From NCBI GenBank assembly GCA_964415365.1, contig CAYPYW010000008.1:29563-93562 (forward strand): 64,000 nt of DNA. The letters run 5' to 3'. The notes beneath the pieces were generated by a model. That model was not told the DNA's origin, made no database searches, and saw only the letters and a list, made by a program, of their open reading frames with translations. Positions 17,601-25,599 of this stretch are shown in pieces (position 1 is the first letter of the stretch; the number at the start of each line of letters is the position of its first letter). The DNA comes from Hydromicrobium sp964415365. Its GTDB lineage: Bacteria; Actinomycetota; Humimicrobiia; Humimicrobiales; Humimicrobiaceae. The translations under genes were made by a program, and so were the position numbers.

Positions 17601-17984
17601 ATCGAGAGCGAAAAGGACAGGATCAATATTTATAAAGTATTAGGAAATGCGGAAAGTCCTGGTGAAATAGACCAGATCAAGGAAAAAATGGACTTACGAT
17701 ATAAAAAAGCGCCACCGGTTGTAGATAATCTTGTAAATATAGCCAGAATAAAATATCTACTCAGGAAAGCAAGGATAGAAAAAATTATATTCTCTGATGG
17801 GAAAGGAATTATATTGAGGAAAGTGGATATGTCACAAAACAAGGCTGGAGACATGAATAGGAAGAATCGTAATCTGTTATATAACCCAGTATCCAAGCAA
17901 ATAATAATAAAAAAAGTTGGTAAAAATATTAATTTGGATTTAGTCTTAAGTGACCTAAATGATATAATAAGTTTTATGCAATAA
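14607..17984 (+). CDS. mfd: Transcription-repair coupling factor
   Basis: Mfd removes RNA polymerase stalled at lesions and recruits UvrAB. The 1125-residue protein has a UvrB-like N-terminal region (1 to about 330), then the RNA polymerase interaction domain around 470 (GEHVVHKNHGIGKYVDV). The RecG-like translocase carries Walker A GDVGFGKTE (about 615) and Walker B DEEQRFG (about 716). Next comes the motif VI region LYQLRGRVGRS, and the C-terminal TRCF domain (about 985-1085) that masks the UvrA site. The start ATG lacks a strong Shine-Dalgarno, but the N-terminal sequence fits. It follows a 193-bp gap after pth, where a TATAAT at 14570-14575 could be part of a promoter. Confidence 0.95.
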   Translation: MAMFLENFISEKQWQQFIERYKKTNAEGKKGKSTSLGTLIVDENIWPFAISAFFKCFNIPALVITSTLERACELEQEINCIIPEARIFNFPSLGSSIFYRNKTAAAENLASRLNVVRNLLNARNSNDSPLIIATSNSLLNLMPASQVKRMENIRILIGKEYNRDQLISKFISSGYERVYRVYDRGEFSIRGEVMDIFDITGNSPVRIDFLGDEAEKIFLYDISSNKLIKGLNKISVFPNINPWKIEKKDAAKSTDKMISFIDLLKNNILKFAVILCDPVEIYLKIRSDIDIIHRIFDRDKDILITSSKEIADSYLVKRDFLEKEDFYLKLNIISTKEQAPGKGEFNLSSITKQKRSFGNSIDFIRNIKKDLKSSKKVIISIDGSERRKKIEELFLDSSVSYNYLQARAGIKYNLPKSGIVDISDLRLYRGYCSRDVSLYGELDIYDRMQYQISERKISPGSDLEHFKPGEHVVHKNHGIGKYVDVVSKQVGGYKREYFLIEYANNDKLYVPTWQADRITRYIGEKNPTITPLNSKQWDSLKRRVRKSVHKLAIDLAKLYAERDSSIGYAFPADSPWQKEIEDLFPFKETPDQIKVINYVKGAMSKPKPMDILVIGDVGFGKTEVAVRAAFKSIEDGKQVLMLVPTTILADQHYQTFSERYKNYPVILEVLSRFRTRKKQKDIVKEFNDGKIDMIIGTHRILQEDIKPKDLGLIIVDEEQRFGVGSKEKIKLLKTEVDVLTLSATPIPRTLYMSLTGVRDIALIETYPEGRNPIETFVGEIDYQVVRRAIEREIARGGQVYYVYNRISGIENKKIQLQRLVPQAGIALTHGQMEGGKIERIMSDFINKKYDILLTTSIIESGMDIGNVNTLIVENSQLFGLSQLYQLRGRVGRSSERAYSYFFYSSKKNLSLQAFQRLKTLAEYTDLGSGYSVAMRDLEIRGAGEILGPRQHGHINSVGFDMYCQIIKEEIEKLKGKKIEEDINVQIDLPVSAYIPRSYIESEKDRINIYKVLGNAESPGEIDQIKEKMDLRYKKAPPVVDNLVNIARIKYLLRKARIEKIIFSDGKGIILRKVDMSQNKAGDMNRKNRNLLYNPVSKQIIIKKVGKNINLDLVLSDLNDIISFMQ

Positions 17985-18008
17985 TTTACAACAAGAAAGA
18001 GGTAAGAG

Positions 18009-19142
18009 TTGAATAAAAAATTAAACAGAAAAAGAAACATTATTCTTATAACTGTATCCATAGCTATTTTATTATTAATTTTTGTATTAGTTTATTTTTT
18101 TGGTTTTTATAGTAAAACCGTTGCCAGAGTGGATGGAATTAAAGTAAAACAAAAAGAGGTAGATGTTTATATGGATTTTTTGAAAAGTCAGGACACCAGC
18201 GGGGAATTACCAACCGATGAAGAAGGATTAAAAACTCTGGAAGCCAATATAATTGACTCGCTTATTGTTATAAAACTGCTTGAAAAATATGCAGGAGAAA
18301 ATGATATTACTGTAACCGACCAGGAAGTTGATGAACGGATGGAATTAATAGAAGGCACTTATTCTTCAGAGGGAGATTTTGAGGAGAATTTAGAAGCCAG
18401 TGGTATAAGTAAAGAATTTCTGGAAGACTATTTAAGAAATCAATTGCTAAGCAGTAAGATTTATAATGCAGTCACTGCAGATGTGACTGTCAGCGAGGAT
18501 GAAGTAAAGCAGTATTACGAAGATAATAAAAATACAGTGTTTTTAGTTCCGGAGAAGATTAGAGCAAGCCATATTCTGGCTATATTTCCGTGGAAAAAGG
18601 ACGGTTCCGAGGAAACTCAGGAGGGAAGAGAAGAAGCTTTAAGTAAGATAGAAATGATTCAGGAGAAATTAGAAAATGGTGAAGATTTTGGAGATCTGGC
18701 CCTTCAGTATTCAGATGATACTACCAGTGCTGAGGATGGAGGAGATCTGGGTTTTATAAGTAAAGGTGAGATGGTTGAAGAATTTGAGGAGGTATTATTT
18801 GCTCTGGATGTAGGAGAAACGAGCGGGATTGTTGAAACAGAATATGGATTTCATATTATAGAGGCTACCGACTATGAGGAGGAGCACATTCAAGAATTTA
18901 GTGAAGTTGAGGAATCCATAAACACATACCTGCTGAATTTGCATAAGATGGAAGTTTGGGAGGATTTTATTTATTCTTTGATAGATAAAGTCAGTATTGA
19001 ATATTTTACAGATGTGGAAGGAACATTGAATAGCACTGACAATACCGGGGCGGAAGATAGTACCGAGACCGGGATAGAAGATAATACAGATGCGGGAACA
19101 GAAGATAACACAGGTACAGGAACCGAAGAGGAAAGCGAATGA
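18009..19142 (+). CDS. Membrane-anchored SurA/PrsA-like peptidyl-prolyl isomerase (parvulin type)
   Basis: This 377-residue protein (TTG start, AAAGAGG upstream) has one N-terminal membrane segment at about 11-33. A SurA-like chaperone region follows (about 45-165), then a parvulin/PpiC rotamase domain at about 180-285 with the motifs IRASHILAIF, DLALQYSDDTTSAEDGGDLG and EYGFHIIEA. It should help extracytoplasmic proteins fold. The last 40 or so residues are an acidic threonine-rich repeat tail (units such as EDNTDAGTEDNTGTGTEE). It sits between mfd and mazG; in actinobacteria this position is often taken by a SurA-like or Lpq lipoprotein. Its stop overlaps the mazG start by 4 bases. Confidence 0.9.
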   Translation: MNKKLNRKRNIILITVSIAILLLIFVLVYFFGFYSKTVARVDGIKVKQKEVDVYMDFLKSQDTSGELPTDEEGLKTLEANIIDSLIVIKLLEKYAGENDITVTDQEVDERMELIEGTYSSEGDFEENLEASGISKEFLEDYLRNQLLSSKIYNAVTADVTVSEDEVKQYYEDNKNTVFLVPEKIRASHILAIFPWKKDGSEETQEGREEALSKIEMIQEKLENGEDFGDLALQYSDDTTSAEDGGDLGFISKGEMVEEFEEVLFALDVGETSGIVETEYGFHIIEATDYEEEHIQEFSEVEESINTYLLNLHKMEVWEDFIYSLIDKVSIEYFTDVEGTLNSTDNTGAEDSTETGIEDNTDAGTEDNTGTGTEEESE

Positions 19143-19978
19143 AATTCCAGTTGAACGGTAGCGACCTCAAGGATATAGACAAAATAAATGACAGCGGGGA
19201 ACTGTTTGCTGTTTTAGTAGATATAATGAGGAAGCTTAGATCGCCTGAAGGCTGTATGTGGGACAGGGAACAAAATCATAAAACCCTCAAGAGGAATCTA
19301 ATAGAGGAAACTTATGAGGCAGTAGAAAGTATTGAGAGCAAAGATTATGAAGGGCTTAAGGAAGAATTGGGTGATTTACTTCTTCAAATAGTATTTCAAA
19401 GTCAGATTGCAGTTGAAAATAAGGAGTTTGGTATTAATGAAGTGCTGCGGGGTATCATCAGAAAATTAATAAGAAGGCATCCCCATGTATTTAGCGGTGT
19501 GGTTCTAAACAGCAGTGATGAGATACTGGCAAACTGGGAAGATATTAAGAAAAAGGAAAGAAAGAAAAAATCCAACAAACCGGATTCAGTCTTCGGCGGA
19601 ATTCCGAAGTCCCTACCATCGCTCCACTATGCTTATGAAATCCAGAATAGAGCTTCAAGGCTGAATTTTGACTGGGAAGAAGCAATTGGCATCTTTGATA
19701 AAATAAATGAGGAACTGGCTGAATTAAAAAAAGAAGTGGAAGAAGGCAAAAAAGCCCGGATTACAGGTGAAATTGGAGATGTTCTCTTCAGTATAATAAA
19801 TTTAGGAAGGCGGTTTGGTATAGATTGTGAAGAAAGTTTATATGAAGCAAGTAAGAAATTTATAAGGAGATTTAATTTTATGGAGAAATATGCTGATAAA
19901 AATAATTTGAATTTTAAGGAGATGCCTCTTAGAGAAAAAGATAAGCTCTGGGAAATTGCGAAAAAAGAGCTGCCATGA
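19139..19978 (+). CDS. mazG: Nucleoside triphosphate pyrophosphohydrolase MazG
   Basis: MazG hydrolyses (d)NTPs to NMP and PPi, clearing damaged or signalling nucleotides. The 279-residue protein has two MazG domains. The first (about 20-130) carries the metal-binding acidic helices EETYEAVE (56-63) and EELGDLLLQ (75-83). The second (about 160-245) has EELAELKKEVEEG and GEIGDVLFSIINLG. The KEERKKK-like linker and PDSVFGGIPKSLPSLHYA segment between them are typical. The ATG overlaps the upstream stop and its own stop overlaps pyk by 4 bases, so translation is probably coupled across three genes. Confidence 0.94.
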   Translation: MKFQLNGSDLKDIDKINDSGELFAVLVDIMRKLRSPEGCMWDREQNHKTLKRNLIEETYEAVESIESKDYEGLKEELGDLLLQIVFQSQIAVENKEFGINEVLRGIIRKLIRRHPHVFSGVVLNSSDEILANWEDIKKKERKKKSNKPDSVFGGIPKSLPSLHYAYEIQNRASRLNFDWEEAIGIFDKINEELAELKKEVEEGKKARITGEIGDVLFSIINLGRRFGIDCEESLYEASKKFIRRFNFMEKYADKNNLNFKEMPLREKDKLWEIAKKELP

Positions 19979-21432
19979 AAATGAGAAAGACCAAAATAAT
20001 CTGTACTATTGGACCTGCCAGTAAGGAAGAAAATATTTTAAAAAAGCTGATAACCAGTGGAATGGATATAGCCCGCATAAATGCCTCTCATAGCAATTCC
20101 GAAGAAGTCATTGGAATAGTTAAAAGAATAAGAAAAATTTCACAAGAACTTAAAAAAAACACAGCGATAATACTGGACCTTCAGGGCCCCAAAATCAGAG
20201 TCGGCCGGTTAGAAAATAAGGTTAGGCTGGTAAGAAAACAAAAAGTCATTTTTATTACAGCCGAAAGTCATAACTCCAGTTACTCTGATATAGGGGTTGT
20301 TGTTAAAGTAACTTATAACAAGTTTATAGAAGACATTGAAAAAGGAACCCGTATTTTTATAGACGATGGCTTAATTGAATGTAAAGTACTGGAGGTTAAT
20401 GCACCAAAAAAGTTAGCTGTTTGCGAAGTTATAACCGGGGGACTGCTCGACTCTCATAAAGGAATTAATCTTCCTGGCGTAACTATAAGTGCAGATTCGG
20501 TTACTAAAAAAGATATGGAATTTTTAGATCTGGGTTTGGAACTGGAGGTAGACTTTGTAGCCCAATCTTTTGTAAGGAATTCTCAAGATGTTGAAAAAAT
20601 CAAGGCAGTAATAAACAGAAGAAAAAAACATGCGATGGTTATAGCCAAAATAGAAAAACATGAAGCAGTGAATAATTTTGATAACATTCTAAATTCAGCA
20701 GATGCTGTTATGGTAGCCAGAGGCGATCTGGGAATTGAAATCAATGCAGAAGAGATTCCCCATATTCAAAAAGAGATCATAAAGAAAGCTAATTCAGCGG
20801 GGAAACCAGTAATTACTGCTACTCAGATGCTGGATTCCATGATAAGAAACCCCAGGCCTACAAGAGCTGAAGTAAGTGATGTGGCAAATGCGATCATAGA
20901 TGGTTCAGATTCGGTTATGCTTTCTGGAGAGACTGCCACCGGGAAGTATCCCCTGGAGTCTTTAAAAATGATGGTAAAGATAATAAATAAAACCGAAGCT
21001 TATCTGGATTATAATGTTGTGTTGCGAAATAATGTTGTGACAGGAAAGAAATCAAGAATTGATCGCAGCAGTATTACAGAAGCTATAAGTTTCGCTTCCT
21101 GCGAAATTGCTAGTATACTAAACGCGAAGGCTATTATATCTGCAACTGAGTCAGGACATACAGCCAGACAGGTCTCCAAAAATAGGCCAGGAAGTATGAT
21201 AATCGGAGCCAGCACCAATGATTGGGTAGTCAGGCAATTGATGATAAGCTGGGGAGTGGTTCCTGTGAAAATGAAGTTTGCAAAAAATATAGATGCAATG
21301 ATTGATGAGTCTGTAGGTGTCTCCAAAAGACTTAAATATGTAAATATAGGAGACAGAGTAGTCGTTACTGCCGGTGTCCTGGTTAATAAGCCAGGCAGCA
21401 CCAATCTTATAAATGTTAAAGAAGTGGAATAG
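19975..21432 (+). CDS. pyk: Pyruvate kinase
   Basis: The enzyme converts phosphoenolpyruvate and ADP to pyruvate and ATP. The 485-residue protein has TKIICTIGPAS and ARINASHSN (N-terminal barrel), catalytic lysine in MVIAKIEKHEAV, MVARGDLGIEI, and the signature VITATQMLDSM. A C-terminal domain (about 360-485) completes the standard form, without the extra PEP-utilizer domain of some Firmicutes. It overlaps mazG by ATGA. In actinobacteria this slot is usually filled by enolase, so another lower-glycolysis gene now occupies it. Confidence 0.95.
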   Translation: MKMRKTKIICTIGPASKEENILKKLITSGMDIARINASHSNSEEVIGIVKRIRKISQELKKNTAIILDLQGPKIRVGRLENKVRLVRKQKVIFITAESHNSSYSDIGVVVKVTYNKFIEDIEKGTRIFIDDGLIECKVLEVNAPKKLAVCEVITGGLLDSHKGINLPGVTISADSVTKKDMEFLDLGLELEVDFVAQSFVRNSQDVEKIKAVINRRKKHAMVIAKIEKHEAVNNFDNILNSADAVMVARGDLGIEINAEEIPHIQKEIIKKANSAGKPVITATQMLDSMIRNPRPTRAEVSDVANAIIDGSDSVMLSGETATGKYPLESLKMMVKIINKTEAYLDYNVVLRNNVVTGKKSRIDRSSITEAISFASCEIASILNAKAIISATESGHTARQVSKNRPGSMIIGASTNDWVVRQLMISWGVVPVKMKFAKNIDAMIDESVGVSKRLKYVNIGDRVVVTAGVLVNKPGSTNLINVKEVE

Positions 21433-21476
21433 GCTTTAGACTGAATAGGTAAATTTATTTTCTTATTGATTTTCTT

Positions 21477-22139
21477 TTAATCTTCGGTGAACCGCAGTTT
21501 TCGCAAAAGTTTATTTTCCCCAATTAATGTCAGAATGTCGTCTTTCTGGAATTTATAGTTCACATCGGGAGGAGATATAATTTCATTTTTACTGTTTTTT
21601 ATGCTTATTATAGTCACTCCATATTTGTGTCTCAGGTTTAATTCGATTAAGTTCTTTCCAACTACTATTTCTGGTGCAGGTATTTCTACAATACTTACGT
21701 CCGGGCTGACTTCCAGAAAATCAATAATATTGGAACTTATCAAGCTTCTTGCTACTCTTTCTCCCATATCCTTTTCAGGGTACACTATGGTATCTGCTCC
21801 AACTTTTGAAAGCACTCTTCCCTGTGTCTTAGTTCCTGCCTTGGCAATTATCTTTTTTGCGCCCTTTTCTTTAAGGATCAGGGTTACTAATATTGAATTC
21901 TGGATGTATTTTTCTCCGATGCATACAATTACTGCTTCATAATCGGAAATACCCATAGATTCAAGTATATCTGCATCGGTAGCATCGCATTTTATTACGT
22001 CTGTTATATTCTCAGAAATTCTTTGGACACGATCTTCGGACTGATCTATTCCTACAACACTGTGTCCGGCTTCTGTCAGGGTTGCAGCCACGCTTGCTCC
22101 AAATCTTCCCAGTCCTATCACTAAAAATTGTTTTTTCAT
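21477..22139 (-). CDS. trkA: K+ uptake regulatory subunit, RCK domain protein
   Basis: This 220-residue cytosolic regulator (KtrA/TrkA type) has an N-terminal Rossmann RCK domain with GLGRFG (9-14) and acidic VVGIDQSEDRVQRI for NAD(H) or ATP/ADP, and a C-terminal RCK_C domain at about 135-218. It gates the K+ channel-like subunit encoded just upstream (5 bp before). Transcribed opposite to pyk, converging on it across 44 bp with no clear terminator hairpin. Confidence 0.92.
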   Translation of the reverse strand: MKKQFLVIGLGRFGASVAATLTEAGHSVVGIDQSEDRVQRISENITDVIKCDATDADILESMGISDYEAVIVCIGEKYIQNSILVTLILKEKGAKKIIAKAGTKTQGRVLSKVGADTIVYPEKDMGERVARSLISSNIIDFLEVSPDVSIVEIPAPEIVVGKNLIELNLRHKYGVTIISIKNSKNEIISPPDVNYKFQKDDILTLIGENKLLRKLRFTED

Positions 22140-22144
22140 TTTTT

Positions 22145-23491
22145 CTATCCGATTGTTATTGTTTCTTCAGGGTAAGTTATCTTATTGACTATACCTCTTA
22201 TAGCAATAGCCAGAGATAAAGTACTAATGCCAATTCTACCAATAAACATGGTCAGTATCAATATAATCTTGCTTGATGTAGAAAGTGTTGGTGTAATTCC
22301 GGTACTCAAACCAATAGTACCGAATGCTGATACTACTTCAAAAAAAACTTCTTTAAAAGAATATTCTTCAAATGCCAGTATCCCGATTGTTGATATTACA
22401 ATTAATACAGTTGCAGCAATAGTCAGAGTTAGAGCTCTGTAAATCAAACTTGATGGGAGTTTCCTTTTGAATAATGTAACCTCGCTTCTTCCTCTAATGG
22501 AACTAAGGCCGCCTGCAGCAACTGCAGCGAAAGTAGTGGTTTTTATGCCGCCTCCTGTTCCTCCGGGTGAAGCTCCTATAAACATCAGCAAGATAAGGAC
22601 GAGAAGAGTACCAGGATTCAACCTGCTTACATTCATGGTGTTAAAGCCAGCTGTTCTGGCCGTGACTGATTGGAAGAAACTGGCAAGAATTTTAGTTGAT
22701 ATGGGTTTATTTGCAATGGATTCTGGATTTTCAAATTCGAGAAGAAAAAACATAATTGCTCCTGTCAAAATCAGAATAGCAGTAACGATCATCACCACTT
22801 TGGCATGCAGAGAAAAATGCTTGACCCTTCTGAAAGTGATAATCTCTGAAATTACAGGAAAGCCTATTCCTCCCACTACGATTAAGGCCATAAATATCAG
22901 GTTTAGTGGAATATCAGAGCTGAAGCTTTCCAGGCTATTTGAAAATAGGGAGAAACCGGCATTATTAAAGGCACTGACAGTGTGAAATAGACTGAACGTC
23001 ATAGATGTTTTAAGTGGAAAAGCATGCTTTAAGTAGAAAATAGAGGTCATAATAACAAATCCAATGAACTCTATGGTAAATGTAGTTCCTGCTATCAACA
23101 TAAAGAATTTGGATGCGCTGAATGGCTGTTTTGAGCCGAAACTGGTATTGATATAAAATTTATCTCTAATATGTATTTTTCTTCCCAGGATTAATCCAAA
23201 AATAGAACCAATGGTCATAATTCCCAGTCCGCCAATCTGTATCAGAATGAGTATTACAATTTTGCCCAGATCAGTAAAATATGTCGGCGTATCCTGAACT
23301 ATCAAACCTGTTACACAGACAGCAGAAGTAGAAGTAAAAACTGCATCTATATAACTAATTTTCCCCCTCTGGGTCATCTGAGGGATCATTAGAATTAACG
23401 AGCCAATTATTATAGCAATTACAAATCCGAGCAGCACTTGTTTGGCGATTTTGTTTTGTGTTCTGGAAGAAAATAACGGTATGTCTTTCAT
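22145..23491 (-). CDS. trkH: K+ transporter membrane subunit, TrkH/KtrB family
   Basis: This 448-residue protein shows four pore-loop repeats of the Trk/Ktr/HKT family: TSTSAVCVTGLIVQDT, HTVSAFNNAGFSLFSN, SVTARTAGFNTMNVS and SAFGTIGLSTGITP, each containing the selectivity-filter glycine. At this length it resembles KtrB (about 450) more than the longer TrkH (about 480). With the RCK protein encoded 5 bp downstream it should form a two-gene K+ (or Na+/K+) uptake system. The pair interrupts the otherwise same-strand block between pyk and ftsB. Confidence 0.92.
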   Translation of the reverse strand: MKDIPLFSSRTQNKIAKQVLLGFVIAIIIGSLILMIPQMTQRGKISYIDAVFTSTSAVCVTGLIVQDTPTYFTDLGKIVILILIQIGGLGIMTIGSIFGLILGRKIHIRDKFYINTSFGSKQPFSASKFFMLIAGTTFTIEFIGFVIMTSIFYLKHAFPLKTSMTFSLFHTVSAFNNAGFSLFSNSLESFSSDIPLNLIFMALIVVGGIGFPVISEIITFRRVKHFSLHAKVVMIVTAILILTGAIMFFLLEFENPESIANKPISTKILASFFQSVTARTAGFNTMNVSRLNPGTLLVLILLMFIGASPGGTGGGIKTTTFAAVAAGGLSSIRGRSEVTLFKRKLPSSLIYRALTLTIAATVLIVISTIGILAFEEYSFKEVFFEVVSAFGTIGLSTGITPTLSTSSKIILILTMFIGRIGISTLSLAIAIRGIVNKITYPEETITIG

Positions 23492-23632
23492 TGCATTTTT
23501 GAATTAAATTATTGAACAGTATTTAACATATATCTAATATATAAGTTGATATTTTAATAAAATTAACCTTCAAAAACAACAACTTTATTTTTTCGGGCTT
23601 AATCTATACAATATTACCAGAATTTACAGGTA

Positions 23633-23660
23633 TTGGCATTATTGTAACATATGTTATACT
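23633..23660 (+). promoter_or_regulatory. Candidate promoter for ftsB-ppx with a palindrome over the -10
   Basis: TTGGCA (23633-23638), 16-base spacer, TATACT (23655-23660), about 95 bp before the ftsB ATG. The 12-base palindrome TAACATATGTTA (23645-23656) overlaps the -10 and could be an operator. Confidence 0.4.
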
Positions 23661-23754
23661 TATACAAATATATGGATTAATTTTAGCGGTTCGTAGTTAT
23701 AGTAGTAATAATATAGCAAAGAGAAAACAATAAAAATATAGTAAAAATATAAAA

Positions 23755-24186
23755 ATGGATGATAATGTAAAAATTGTCAGCAGATTATCCAGAAAAGCTA
23801 AGATAAATATTTCCATCATCATCTTCTTAATTTTTATCATAATTACTATCCTTGCCTCTATAAATCAAATAAAAGATATTGTGGAAAAAAGGGAAAAGAT
23901 GGTCGAACTGGAAGAAAAACTAAACTGGTACAGGAATGAAAACATAAGTCTTCTGGCTCTTGAAAAGAACTTGTATGAAGAAGAAGCCATAGAACTTGAG
24001 GCCAGAAAGCAGTTCAATATGACTACAGGTGACGAGACTAATGTCTCTGTGATTGTGGAAGATGATAAAGCCGGAAATGATTTCGAAGACAGTGAGAACT
24101 CGTTGCCTGATGGAGATGTTTATTCAAATTCTGATTTATGGGGAAATATAAAGATTTTCTACAATAATGAAATAAGAAGCAACTAA
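23755..24186 (+). CDS. ftsB: Septum formation initiator, FtsB/DivIC family
   Basis: This 143-residue bitopic protein has one membrane helix at about 20-40 (INISIIIFLIFIIITILASI), a short heptad coiled coil (about 42-75), and the family motif region EEEAIELEARKQFNM. An acidic, disordered C-terminal part follows. It would act in the FtsQLB-type divisome complex. It precedes ppx/gppA by 34 bp, the neighbour seen in actinobacteria (there with a DUF501 gene between them, absent here). Confidence 0.85.
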   Translation: MDDNVKIVSRLSRKAKINISIIIFLIFIIITILASINQIKDIVEKREKMVELEEKLNWYRNENISLLALEKNLYEEEAIELEARKQFNMTTGDETNVSVIVEDDKAGNDFEDSENSLPDGDVYSNSDLWGNIKIFYNNEIRSN

Positions 24187-24220
24187 TCCTGGGATAGGAA
24201 AGGTATGCAAATAATTTTAA

Positions 24221-25165
24221 ATGAAGTTAGCAGCTATTGATATAGGCACCAACTCCACCAGATTACTAATCACAGATTACCGTCATAACAAATTCTTTCC
24301 CCTGGAAAGGAAAATGGAAATCACCCGTTTGGGTAAGGATCTGGACAAAGATAAAGTCATCCTTGAGAATTCTGCCCAAAAAACTCTTGAAGCTCTTTCA
24401 GGTTACTGGCACCTGGTTAGAAACTATAATGTGAAAAAATACAGGGCTGTAGGGACAAGTGCTGTGAGAGAAGCATCGAATAGCGATTGGTTTGTTTCTT
24501 ATGTTTACGAACGTCTGGGAATAGAGGTAGATGTTATTAGTGGGCCGGAAGAGGCAAAGTTGAGCTTTTACGGTGCTGTAAGGGATATTGGTTTAAACCG
24601 CTCTGGTCACAAGGTAGAGTCTGATGTAAAAATTTTAGTAATGGATATTGGGGGTGGCAGCAGCGAATTCATACTGGGTGATTGCGACTACAATCTGGAA
24701 CTTATCAAGAGTGTAGACCTGGGATGTGTCAGCCTGAGTGAAAGGTTTATCGGTTCTGGCACACCGGATATGGGTAGCATGGGCCGGATGAGGCGCCGCG
24801 TTGCAAATAAACTTGAAGATACTGTTGAGAAGATTAAGCAGTATAAGCCTGTGTTTGTAATTGGTGTTGGTGGCACCATTACTACTCTGGCAGCTGTTGA
24901 TTTAAAATTGGAAACATACAACAGTGAGAGAATACACGGATATATTCTGAACCTTGAAAGAGTTGAAGATATCTGTAAGGATCTGTGTGGGCTGAACCTT
25001 GAAGAGAGAAGAAAAGTAGTAGGCCTTGATCCTAAAAGGGCAGATATTATTGTTGGTGGAACGGTGATTGTTGTAGAAGTTTTAAAAATGTTAAACATTA
25101 AAGAAATTCTTGTAAGTGAAAGAGATATTCTGGATGGGATTATTTACACACTAGTTGATTTTTGA
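24221..25165 (+). CDS. ppx: Exopolyphosphatase / guanosine pentaphosphatase family
   Basis: This 314-residue Ppx/GppA protein has the actin-like ATPase fold: phosphate-1 loop AAIDIGTNSTRLLI (4-17), YRAVGTSAVREASN, catalytic-region ISGPEEAKLSFYGAV, and the second loop VMDIGGGSSEF. It is the short (two-domain) form common in actinobacteria, acting on polyphosphate or pppGpp. It lies downstream of ftsB and just before a tRNA-Leu gene. Confidence 0.92.
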   Translation: MKLAAIDIGTNSTRLLITDYRHNKFFPLERKMEITRLGKDLDKDKVILENSAQKTLEALSGYWHLVRNYNVKKYRAVGTSAVREASNSDWFVSYVYERLGIEVDVISGPEEAKLSFYGAVRDIGLNRSGHKVESDVKILVMDIGGGSSEFILGDCDYNLELIKSVDLGCVSLSERFIGSGTPDMGSMGRMRRRVANKLEDTVEKIKQYKPVFVIGVGGTITTLAAVDLKLETYNSERIHGYILNLERVEDICKDLCGLNLEERRKVVGLDPKRADIIVGGTVIVVEVLKMLNIKEILVSERDILDGIIYTLVDF

Positions 25166-25192
25166 TAATATGAATCAGCAAATTGAACCCCT

Positions 25193-25280
25193 GCCCGAGT
25201 GGCGGAATTGGTAGACGCAACGGACTTAAAATCCGTTGAGGTTTTGCCTCGTGCCGGTTCGATTCCGGCCTCGGGCACCA
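25193..25280 (+). tRNA. tRNA-Leu (anticodon UAA)
   Basis: The 7-bp acceptor stem GCCCGAG/CTCGGGC, discriminator A and an encoded CCA end are seen directly. The D arm is GTGGCGGAATTGGTAGACGC, the anticodon arm AACGGA-CTTAAAA-TCCGTT has anticodon TAA at 25227-25229, the long variable arm is class II, and the T loop is GGTTCGATTCC. It decodes UUA. A truncated mntP begins immediately at its 3' end. Confidence 0.97.
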
Positions 25281-25459
25281 TCAATACTCTTGTTAATAAA
25301 CCAGCCAATAAGTGGCATTACTGCCTGAAAAAAGCCAAAAAACAATCCAAGTTTTAAAGAATCGAGAATCTTTGGTTTATTTGTGGTTGCTCCTCCTGCA
25401 ATTGATACTGCAAGACAATCCATAGCCAAACTTAATGATATGAGTGATATATTTAACAT
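25281..25459 (-). pseudogene. mntP: Truncated mntP (Mn2+ efflux pump), N-terminal ~60 residues only
   Basis: Read on the minus strand from 25459, the frame gives MLNISLISLSLAMDCLAVSI, then GGATTNKPKILDSLKLGLFF and GFFQAVMPLIGWFIN. These match the first two membrane helices of MntP/YebN (motif LAMDAFAVS, then GLFFGxFQAxMPLIGW). The similarity stops where the frame meets the 3' end of the tRNA-Leu gene; beyond it the frame is only antisense tRNA. An intact MntP has about 185 residues and six helices, so two thirds is missing. No good ribosome-binding site precedes it. It looks like a remnant cut at the tRNA 3' end. Confidence 0.75.
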
Positions 25460-25552
25460 TATTTTTATTTCGGTTTTAGTATTTAAAGTGGATTTATATT
25501 TTAAAGCAAAATATAAAAGAGGCAAGTAAATTTTATATAGGGTGTTGTATTT

Positions 25553-25586
25553 TTGGCATACGTATTATAGTATATTAATATACGTA
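25553..25586 (+). promoter_or_regulatory. Promoter and inverted-repeat operator of the toxin-antitoxin pair
   Basis: TTGGCA (25553-25558), 17-base spacer and TAATAT (25576-25581) form a plausible promoter 19 bp before the antitoxin ATG. TACGTAT (25559-25565) and ATACGTA (25580-25586) are a 7-bp inverted repeat across spacer and -10, a typical site for autorepression by an RHH antitoxin. GAGGAG (25587-25592) is the ribosome-binding site. Confidence 0.55.
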
Positions 25587-25599
25587 GAGGAGTTTAAGA

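Noticed and set aside
23601..23700. Possible small gene or sRNA between trkH and ftsB
   Set aside because: No frame with a ribosome-binding site and no stable GC-containing hairpin; only a promoter with a palindrome is supported.
25226..25525. Full 99-residue minus-strand frame covering the mntP-like region and the tRNA
   Set aside because: Only 25459-25281 resembles MntP; the rest of the frame is antisense to the tRNA-Leu and an upstream extension without a ribosome-binding site, so only the truncated part is reported.
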